Assembly (NCBI RefSeq): GCF_949987535.1
Contig: NC_080067.1
Location: 63,546,405-63,610,404, forward strand
Length of the DNA stretch: 64,000 nucleotides
From: Balaenoptera acutorostrata
Lineage: Eukaryota; Chordata; Mammalia; Artiodactyla; Balaenopteridae
Reading direction: 5' to 3'
Shown here in pieces: positions 55,715 through 64,000 of this stretch. The position numbers and the translations under genes are program-made. Numbering within the stretch: the first letter of the stretch is position 1; each line of letters begins with the position of its first letter. The notes under the pieces were generated by a model. That model ran no database searches. It worked only from the letters and a program-made list of their open reading frames with translations, and was not told where the DNA came from.

Positions 55715-58299
55715 AAAAAGTATTGAAAAACTCCTTGGGCAACAATTCTGCACTTCTTGACAGGTTAACAGCCTATGAAAGTCTTGGTTCTGACTTACAC
55801 AGGTGTCTTGCAGAAAATCTTACTGAATGCTCTGCACATTACCAAATTATGATGGAAGGTTGTCTCCTCTAACACAACTCTTTGGAGCTTGAAGTTACTT
55901 TGTATTCCAAAAGCAAAATAAAACTTGGGCAGCAAAATTTGCCACCACTTAGCAACAATCAAATCAAAACATCCCACATTTACCCTACTGTCAGCCTTTA
56001 CGTTGTTACTGATCTCATGTAGGTAGTGCCAGCAAGGCTAAGAAAATAGCCTATCGTTATTGCAAAATTCAGTGACTGTTGAAAGTATAGAATGACATCA
56101 TAAATAGAACACCTGTAAAGTCTGCTCCTAATGGACTATGATGGATGCACGTCAGCTGGCCAGCCAATGAATGCACAGGGATTGGGAGGAGGTACATGCA
56201 GAGAATGGATGCTATTGTATCAGGGATATTCAAGCAGGCAGCTGTCATGGGTTGGAGACTGGGCCCCAAGAGTCCTTCCCCAGACTGAGTTTCTAAGATG
56301 TTAAAATTCTAAAGGATACCGTTTATTCTTTAGAAAATATTGTTGAGCTTTATCTTGCTTCTCAGACTTCAGTGAGAAGGCTTGCCTGGGTCGTGACTCC
56401 TGCCCAACAGTGAATGCCTTAATGCCCTGCCTCCTGCTGGCCAGTTGGAGGCATCACCTAGCCCAGGTGGGCTTTGACATGAAGATAAATGCCTGGCACC
56501 ACCATAGTGCCCTCAACTCTTTGTCTTTATAAACTAGAATAGGTTATGATGTATGGAAGCCTCAAGTACTTGTGGTTTCATGTGTCCTTGGGACCCCTTC
56601 CTACCCCCCCGAGACTTCCAACATAACGGAAGAGAGGATTTCTGCCTGTACCTGGAGTTTGATGTCTCAGCATGTATGTACATTTCCTCTCCTCTCTCCC
56701 AGTAGAAGCTAACTCCCCAGTCAACTATACTCTTGACCCAAATGCTGTTTTGCAGGGTAACTATAATCACGAATGTAACCAGCTATTACTAACCAAAGAA
56801 TATGAAGAAAAAGTTGGGATCAGATTGCTTTGGGGAAGATTCTGGAAGAAGGAAGGAGACACAATAAAGAAGAATGGGACAACTTCCCAGGATAAATTAC
56901 TAGAATTGGACCATCAGTGAAATTATATTTTGGTTACCATTTTGCAAACAATTTTTCTAATTCTTTAAAAAAGAATGGTGTCTTTCCAACTAATCACCAA
57001 ACTCCCAACAGGCACAAAACGCTCTGAAGAACTGAGTGGAAGGTAACCAATTAACCACCACCGCCAGCAGAGAATTCCCGATGCTTGACAAATGTGCAAA
57101 GTGAAAGCCAGGCATGCATCTTTCATATTAAACCACTGACATTCAGTGTGGTTCAGCTAGAAAGTACTGATCTTCTATCACTTAGAATGCAAAAGGGTGA
57201 GCAGTGCATATTATTATGGAACTAAGAAAACACAATTTTAAGGAAAAGATGTATTTATCACTCTTAAATACTATTTAAAGTGTTAACAATTTAAAAGGAA
57301 TATTAACTGTGCAGAGCAGTTAGAAAGCAAGGAAAATACGACATTTAAGCAAGTTAACGTTAACTCAGTAGAAATCACAATATCATCAAACTTTCTTCCC
57401 GCACAGAATCTGTGAAGAGATACTACCTTATCTCTTGCTTAAGTTCATACAGTCCCAGAAAAGCATGTGAATAAGATCTGTGTTTGACATATTACACCCT
57501 ATGTCATGTCTGCTTTAAGAAAAACGTTCCTTCAAAACGCTATGCTATGAAAAACTATTTTCAGGAACTGTTATTTGGTCCGTTGATCAAACAAGGCTGA
57601 GTTCTCTAATCTTTTACCTCCAAGTTAAAAATTGGAGCAACAAAACAAAACTCCAGCAAGGCATAAATAAGATATTAAAGTGCATATATACAATCCCAGA
57701 AAAGTTTTGATTGGGAAGAGCAAAAATTTCTAGTGCAAAAACTGCTTTTGCCAGCAAAGCTCCCTCTCTGGAATCAAAGGGCAACAATAAAAGTTAAAAT
57801 TGGAACAGGTTTAAGCAATGCCTCTCTTCAGTCAAGAGTTAATATATGTGCATGCACCTTGGCCCAAACTATGTTCAATCTGGTAAAAGGGGGAATTTCA
57901 GGGGACAGTTCAGAAACACAATTCCCTGATCCAAGGCAGTGCTTTCTCCAGGTGTCCCATGAGCAAGTTCCTTAGATGTGTCATCAGTTGCAAGTGGGGA
58001 CAAAACCCCAAAGAACAAACTTGCAATATGCTTGCAGCTTGTGAAGAGTATTCACACAGTTACTTAATCTTGGTTTGTGTCTATCAATTCTTCTTTTGAG
58101 CCTGACCTTGACTATATAATGTTTTGTGCTTTTGGATCTGAACAGAGACTGGGTATTGTCTGTAGGAATTCCCTTGGGTTATATCACCATAGCCTTTTGA
58201 ACATCCGTTTTATCCTTTTTGGAGTTCATAATGAAATAGTTTTGCATTTCTCAGTACAATTACACAGATCAGGGATTCTTTTTATTCTTTTCTTTTCCT

Positions 58300-58471
58300 T
58301 CAAGGATCCAAGTTGAAAGCTCTTAGGAGGACATCCAGGTCACCGAGATTAGCTGCCTGGAAGAGTTCTGGTTGGTCCATCAGAGAAAGGGCAATTCTGA
58401 GGGCAGCCCAGATATTCCCAGAGATTGCAGGATGAGGAACTTGCTGTTGATTCCTGCTCTTTCTTTGCAAA
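58300..58471 (-). CDS. PEX5L: PEX5L last coding exon
   Basis: PEX5L (TRIP8b, Pex5-related protein) binds the C-terminus of HCN pacemaker channels through its TPR region and controls their trafficking and gating in neurons. The exon follows a minus-strand acceptor TTTTCTCACTGCCCTCAG. One base completes an Asn codon, then 56 codons read LQRKSRNQQQVPHPAISGN, WAALRIALSLMDQPELFQAA and NLGDLDVLLRAFNLDP, with stop TGA (rc of 58300-58302). This is the conserved end of the TPR/C-terminal bundle shared with PEX5. The frame is intact. No earlier PEX5L exon is visible up to 64000. Confidence 0.97.
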
Positions 58472-58964
58472 CTGAGGGCAGTGAGAAAATTGCTGACCGC
58501 TTCTCTAAGAGGGTAGAAAAACAGGCATTTAAAAATGCAACAGATTTCAGAGTTAGCAAACTTAGAAATAAAACAAAAATGAATTAAGTTATCTTAGTCT
58601 AAAATCCTAAATCACCTCTCTGGTGTTTTGGATCATCAGGTGAACAACTTTCTGATTCTCTCATTATTCCTCTGTGAAAAGTCATTGTTAAATATAGTGA
58701 AGTCAGAAAGAAAAAAGGAGAGCAAACTTTATGTTAGGTATGTCATGTGGGACAGGAAGAATAATAGCAAAACCAATCCTAACTCATTAATGCATTTGAT
58801 TTTCTCCTACTCCAGGAATGATCTGAAGACTTAATACATCTGCAGATGTGATTTATATAACCAGAGGAGGCATCTGGCCTTACTCAGAAACGAAGTAGCT
58901 TAACTTTTCTCATTAGTTTAAGTTTTCTCAAAGTAGGAGGCAGCCGGGCTGAGTTGAGTTTGTT

Positions 58965-59110
58965 ATCAAAGCAGCTGGACTTGGCTCCCAGTTGTTTAGC
59001 CTTAGGCATATTTCTTCTCCAAGCCTCAGTTTCCCCAGCTGTATTACAGGGAGAATAAAAGTCATTTTAAAGCCTTGCTGTGAGGTGCAGCTGAATCATT
59101 TATGTGAAAG
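58965..59110 (+). repeat. MIR SINE fragment
   Basis: 'gcatatttcttctccaagcc', 'tcagtttccccagctgtatt' and 'acagggagaataaaagtca' are the MIR core in + orientation. Confidence 0.85.
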
Positions 59111-59129
59111 CTCCTATCATTAAGTTAGG

Positions 59130-59600
59130 TCAATAGTTCTTCACGTGGTCTGGGGAACTCTGGGGATAAGTGAGGTCAAAATTATTTTTATAATAATACT
59201 GAGGTGTCATTTTACCATTTCACTCTCATTTTCTCATGAATATACAATGGAATTTTCCAGTGACTATATGATGTGTGATATCCCAATAGATTGAATGCAG
59301 AAGCAGAGGTGAGAATGTGTCTTCTATAAGCAAGATAGTAAAGAAATTTGTAAAAATGATAAAAGAATGTCACTCTTTTCACTAAACTGTTTTGGAGAAT
59401 AATTTTTTTTGTAAAATATAATTTATGTTAATATGTAATTAGTTTATTATTATTTTTAAATGAATCTCAAACTTTTCTGTTTCTAATATGGTAAATATTG
59501 ATAGGTATAACCCACATAAACAAAAGCCCCTTGAGGTTCTCAATAATTGTTAAAAGTGGAAAGGGGTCCCAAGAATACAAAGTTTGTGACCCACTGAGTC
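59130..59600. mobile_element. hAT-like DNA transposon remnant
   Basis: Starts 'aatagttcttcacgtggtct' and ends with a diverged inverted form near 'aagtttgtgacccactgag'. The AT-rich interior with 'aaacttttctgtttctaata' resembles ancient mammalian hAT MERs. Ends are not sharp and I see no certain duplication. Confidence 0.5.
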
Positions 59601-61119
59601 AGATGCTGTCCAAAGGCCTAGCTCCCGTGGTCCATTACCGTGCTCTGTAGCTTGCGTGCCCCGTGTACCTGCCAGGACTGCCCTCTTCAGCTTTCCTGTC
59701 ACCTAGGGACATGTAATATGTATCTGACAAACTTGTCTTTGCTAAGAATGACGCCTCTTTCACTTGTATCTTCTTTACTCTTCTTAAAAGCTTTTCACAT
59801 ACTTGATCTCATTTAATCCTATGAGGTAGTCACTGTTAGGCATCTGGTAAGAAACCATAAAGAAAGCGAGGCTGGATTTCTGATTCCAATGCACGCGATC
59901 CAGGCATTTGCTCATCTATATTGTTAGGTCTGCCCGGAAGTAAAAGGCAATTGGGGGATGGCTGCGCTGTAGGTAGCAACCTGGGTAATGGAAGGGAGTG
60001 GTGTTCTCATCACCCCTCTTCTGGGTTTCTTGTAACCAAGGAAGAGAAGAGGATTTATAGCAGATGCACACGGAGAGTTTACTCTGGAGGCCCTTTCTGG
60101 CTTCCTCGGCACAGGAAGGCAGCTCGAATGACAGTGACTCCAATTCCTCTCATCATCCTAGGCCTGTAAGAACTCTGGGGAAGGAAGATGCTGGAATGCC
60201 CTCCTGCAGGCCCTCCCGCACAGGTTGCTCCTGCCCCGATGTGTGGCACTGGTCTCCGAGGGCCGTGGAGAGTAACAGAATAGTCGAACCTGTTAGCCTC
60301 GTCAAGCAACTCCAGGTTTTCTCACGAAGATAGTCTAAACCTTTTCCCCAACTTGAGAACTCAGAGGCCTTTGAGGGGACTCAGAAGACTGTACACGTAC
60401 AAGTGGGAATAGTTTTCAAATGTTACACACATATATGTGTGAATAAGTTTAAATTGTTTTAAATGTTATGTCATGATTAATAAAAAGCACATTCATTTAA
60501 AAGTATTCTTCATTTTATAGTAGCTTTCCCTCATTATACTAATACTAAAAACATTACCTATCAAATGGGATGAGATTTATGTTTTTAATTAAAAAGGGGT
60601 CCTCACTTTTGAAAAGGTTAAGATTTTTTTGTCTAAGTTCTACTTTGAAGTTCCTACTGACAAAAGGGTAGCATTTTAAGCTCCACCCAGGTTTCACGCC
60701 AATTTCCTCTCCTTATTTCAATTGTATACAGTAGGAGGAGAGGCCTCGCCTTTGACTCTGTATGGAACGTGGGAGATGACAAATAGCGCATATTATAGCT
60801 ACATACACAGACACCTGTGGTTCTTGAGGGAGAAGCCCCAAGACTGGTGGATACCAACTCCTGGCTTTCTTCTGGGCCACATCTATGTTGAGGGTTGTTA
60901 TTTCCTAAGCACCCACTTATACCGCAAGTGAAACTTATTTTCAGAATGCATTTAAGGCTTATGTCTCTCTTGATGGCCTTTTTTCTCAGGAAAAAATGCA
61001 AGGTGTTTATTACTTCACAAGGTTTCCCATATCCTACATGGCAATAAAAGACCCACATATTTTAGCCAAAACACTTTGCTGTTCCAAAGTATCTATTTGA
61101 TTCAAGTGGACAGACTCAG

Positions 61120-61292
61120 CAAACAAGAATACAGGATGCACAGTTAAATTTGAATTTCAGATAAACAATGAATAATTTTCAGTATAAGTATATCCCATGC
61201 AATATTTGGGAAATACTTATCTTAAAAACATATTTGGTATTTATCTGAAATTCAAATTTAGCTGGGCATTCTGCATTTTATCTGGCAACCCT
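61120..61292. repeat. Foldback (palindromic) MER-type repeat, copy 2
   Basis: A perfect 20-nt inverted pair, AAATTTGAATTTCAGATAAA at 61146-61165 and its reverse complement at 61240-61259, lies within a longer imperfect palindrome ('aggatgcacag' against 'ctgggcattct'). Homologous to 29751-29960. Confidence 0.85.
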
Positions 61293-61555
61293 AAAATTGA
61301 CTTGCTCTTATACAGGAGACTTTCTGCTTGAGATAAAAAATTCACACCTCAACAAAGTTTGTCCATTTCTACCTATTATGGATTTTCATGGCTTCCTGCA
61401 AATAGTTGCCCTACTGAGTCTTACATCTGTGAATGTCAAGAAAATATTTTATTGGCCCCTCAAGTATTTTTTTCTACACTAAGGAGTTACAATTAAAACT
61501 CACCCTGAAGCTTTAGAAAATTTACATGCTAAAGGAGGCCTTTCTAAAGCTTAGT

Positions 61556-63259
61556 GTGTAAATCAATGAAGTTAGAACACTCACTCCCTCATACCATACA
61601 CAAAAATAAACTCAAAACGGCTTAAGGACTTAAATATAAGATATGACACCATAAAACTCCTAGAAGAGAACATAGGCAAAACATTCTCTGACATAAATTG
61701 TACCAATGTTTTCTTAGGTCAATCTCCCAAGGCAAAAGAAATAAAAGCAAAAATAAACAAATGGGGCCTAATCAAACTTATAAGCTTTTGTACAGCAAAG
61801 GAACCATCAACGAAATGAAAAGACAACCTACGGAATGGGAGGAAATGTTTGCAAATGATGCAACCGACAAGAGATTAATCTTCAAAATATACAAACAGCC
61901 CATACAGCTCAATATCAAAAACCCATACAACCTAATCAAAAAATGGGCAGAAAACCTAAACAGACATTTCTCCAAAGAAAACATACAGATGGCCAACAGG
62001 CACATGAAAAGATGCTCAACATCGCTAATTATTAGAGAAATGCAAATCAAAACTATAATCACACTGGTCAGAATGGCCATCATCAAAAAGTCTACACATA
62101 ATAGGGACTTCCCTGGTGGCACAGTGGTTAAGCCTGCCAGTGCAGGGGACATGGGTTCGAGCCCTGGTCTGGGAAGATCCCACATGCAGTGGAGCAACTA
62201 AGCCTGTGCGCCACAACTACTGAGCCTGTGCTCTAGAGCCCATGAGCCACAACTACTGAGCCCATGTGCCACAACTACTGAAGCCCACGTGCCTAGAGCC
62301 CATGCTTCTCAACAGGAGAAGCCACCGCAATGAGAAGCCCACGCACCGCAACGATGTAGCCCCCACTCACTGCAACTAGAGAAAGCCTGCGCGCAGCAAC
62401 AAAGACCCAATGACCCAACACAGCCAAAAATAAATAAATAAATAAATAAATAAATTTATTAAAAGAAAAAGTCTACAAGTACAAATGCTGGAGAGGGTGT
62501 GGAGAAAAGTGAGTCCTTGTACACTGTTGGTGGGAAAGTAAACTGGTGCAGCCACTATGGAAAACAGTATGGAGTTTCCTTAAAAACAACTAAAAATAGA
62601 GCTACTGTATGATCCAGCAATCCCACTCCTGGGCATACATCTGGAAAAGATGAAAACTCTAATTTGAAAAGATACATGCACCCCAATGTTCATAGCAGCA
62701 CTATTTACAATAGCCAAGACATGGAAGCAACTTAAATGTCCACTGACAGACGAATGGATAAAGAGGATGTGGTGTGGTATACACACACACACATGCACAC
62801 ACACGATGGAATACTACTCAGCCATAAAAAAATAAAAAAGAACGAAATAGTGCCATTTGCAGCAACATGGATGGATCTAGAGATTATCATACTAAGTAAA
62901 GTAAGTCAGTCAGAGAAAGACAAATATATGATATCACTTATTTATGGAATCTAAAAAAATGATACAAATGAACTTACTTACCAAACAGAAACTGACTCAC
63001 AAGACACAGAAAACAAACTTATGGCTACCAAAGGGGAAAGGTGGGGGAGAGATAAATTAGGAGTTTGGGATTAACAGATACACACTCTATATATAAAATA
63101 GATAACAAGGATTTACTGTACAGCACAGGGAACTATATTCAATATCTTGTAATAAACTATAATGGAAAAGAATCTGAAAAAATATATATCTGAATTACTT
63201 TGCTGTACACTAGAAACTAACACAACACTGTAAATCAACTATACTTCGATTTTGTTTTA
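61556..63259 (+). mobile_element. L1 ORF2 C-terminus and 3'UTR with a rearranged 5' junction
   Basis: L1 text starts near 61556 ('gtgtaaatcaatgaagttag', compare 53883) and reads ORF2 C-terminal sequence at 61698-62095 (for example [20 protein letters not shown]). It continues after the SINE and ends at 'caactatacttcgattttgt'. There is no direct duplication; instead inverted 15-mers flank it (61529-61543 and 63260-63274). Split by the SINE at about 62104-62465. Confidence 0.88.
62104..62465 (+). mobile_element. CHR-type SINE, longer subfamily, inside L1
   Basis: A plus-strand copy with GGGACTTCCCTGGTGGCACA, B-box GGTTCGAGCCC, the repeated 'ccacaactactgagcc' middle and an (AAAT)n tail. The flanks share AAAAAGTCTACA (62085-62096 and 62466-62477). 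Confidence 0.95.
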
Positions 63260-63785
63260 AAAGGCCTCCTTTAGTGAACTCAATATGTCTATGTGTACAT
63301 ATGTATTTATTTACATCTCTCCTTGCTCCAAAAGAAGGGCCTAAGGTGTCATAAAGTACATAAGAACCAACCTAGTCAGTGACTAAAGGTAGTAAAGATA
63401 AAATCAGGTTAGGGAAATCAGACAGAGACAGGAATGAAGCTAGTATATGGAACGGACAGCACAGATTTGACTGCGGCCCTTTGTGGAGCTGCGGTAAAGA
63501 GGGCCTCTGCAGTGGCACATTTCACAACATCCACAAAATAAAACAAACAGGCTGCTCAGGAATCACTCAGCTATTCTTGGTTTTGACCTAAGATCCTCAT
63601 AGAAGACAGAGTGTAATCCAGTGACTAATGTTCTTTCTAAGCTCCTTTGAGTATAAATGCAGCAACTAGTTTCTAAAGCTTCAATATCTGCCAGTGGCAC
63701 AATGCTCTAACGCAGTTCAGAGACAGCAATTCTTCAGATGTCAAAAGAATGCAATCCAGTTATGCAGCTCTCTCATGACATATCT

Positions 63786-63835
63786 AAATAATAATAATAA
63801 TCTGGATGATTATGGCAATGGTTAACACTCATAAT
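63786..63835. repeat. (AAT)n-like microsatellite
   Basis: 'aataataataataatct' and a second 'ataataataatg' run separated by about 30 bp. Confidence 0.8.
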
Positions 63836-63911
63836 AATAATGCCTACTAGGCATTGAGCATCTGCTCTGTGTTAGGCAATTACATTTAACCTGCACAATA
63901 ATCCTGCAAGG
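63836..63911 (-). repeat. MIR SINE fragment
   Basis: 'ctaggcattgagcatctgct', 'ctgtgttaggcaattacatt' and 'cctgcacaataatcctgcaa' follow the MIR start in reverse. It is broken off by the SINE. Confidence 0.65.
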
Positions 63912-64000
63912 GGGGCTTCCCCGGTGGCGCAGTGGTTAAGAATCCACCTGCCAATGCAGGGGACATGGGTTCGAGCCCTGGTCCGAGAAGATCCCACATG
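63912..64000 (+). mobile_element. CHR-type SINE, cut by the window end
   Basis: The first about 89 bp of a plus-strand copy: GGGCTTCCCCGGTGGCGCAG, then GGTTCGAGCCCTGGTCCGAG. The rest lies beyond the window. Confidence 0.93.

Larger units (their letters stand above)
49290..58299 (-). other. PEX5L: PEX5L 3'UTR (extent inferred)
   Basis: This is the minus-strand sequence after the PEX5L stop. About 49.3-53.0 kb and 55.8-58.3 kb are AT-rich, nearly free of recognisable repeats and without coding-like exons, as expected for a long conserved brain-gene 3'UTR. An AATAAA (rc of 49304-49309) is followed on the minus strand by a T-rich stretch (rc of 49260-49272). L1 pieces at 53.1-55.7 kb lie inside. 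An AATAAA just after the stop (rc of 58281-58286) is probably too close to be the main site. The extent is a guess that needs transcript data. Confidence 0.5.
58472..64000 (-). other. PEX5L: Last PEX5L intron (partial)
   Basis: At least 5.5 kb. It contains a MIR (58965-59110), a hAT-like element (about 59130-59600), a GC-richer unassigned patch (about 59900-60340), a foldback repeat (61120-61292), an L1 (61556-63259) split by a SINE, an (AAT)n run, a MIR and the start of another SINE. I found no further coding exon. Confidence 0.8.

Noticed and set aside
57700..57975. 80-codon + strand frame near the PEX5L exon
   Set aside because: It lies opposite the inferred PEX5L 3'UTR and shows no similarity I recognise and no codon pattern typical of coding sequence.

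Overview
The window is mammalian nuclear DNA, most likely from a whale, dolphin or porpoise. It carries CHR-type tRNA-derived SINEs throughout (nine complete insertions with target-site duplications and one cut by the window end), L1 3' ends of the cetartiodactyl type, and ancient mammalian repeats (MIR, L2, MER20, Tigger, hAT). I saw no Bov-B or Bov-tA, which a ruminant window this size would be expected to show. Toothed versus baleen whale cannot be decided here.

Two convergent protein-coding genes are present. On the + strand lie the last seven coding exons of USP13, a ubiquitin-specific protease: 246-365, 1916-1942, 5086-5229, 7329-7483, 9007-9160, 29364-29448 and 31062-31155. They encode the end of the insert in the USP fold, both UBA domains, and the catalytic-His strand up to the stop codon. 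All splice sites are GT/AG, the phases match, and the frame is open. A roughly 4.8 kb 3'UTR probably ends near 36.0 kb. On the - strand lies the last coding exon of PEX5L (TRIP8b), 58300-58471. Its long 3'UTR probably runs down to about 49.29 kb, and its last intron fills 58472-64000. USP13 and PEX5L are also tail-to-tail neighbours in human (3q26.33).

The rest is introns and repeats. The 20 kb USP13 intron 9161-29363 holds a nest of a Tigger transposon split by a minus-strand ERV ('ERV-B'), itself split by a plus-strand two-LTR ERV ('ERV-A') and a SINE. It also holds a solo LTR, a hAT element and an old L2 cut by an L1 piece. The spacer between the genes (about 36.0-49.3 kb) holds a full-length but mutated minus-strand L1 (39.02-44.90 kb), whose target-site duplications enclose another 1.4 kb downstream of its own poly(A). 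This is a clear L1 3' transduction candidate. The putative PEX5L 3'UTR contains three L1 3' ends in tandem, and the PEX5L intron contains an L1 whose 5' junction carries inverted copies of its flanks.

There is no sign of a bacterial, phage or otherwise new gene system. The new-looking material is in the mobile-element history. Family names are from memory and reading by eye; no database was searched.
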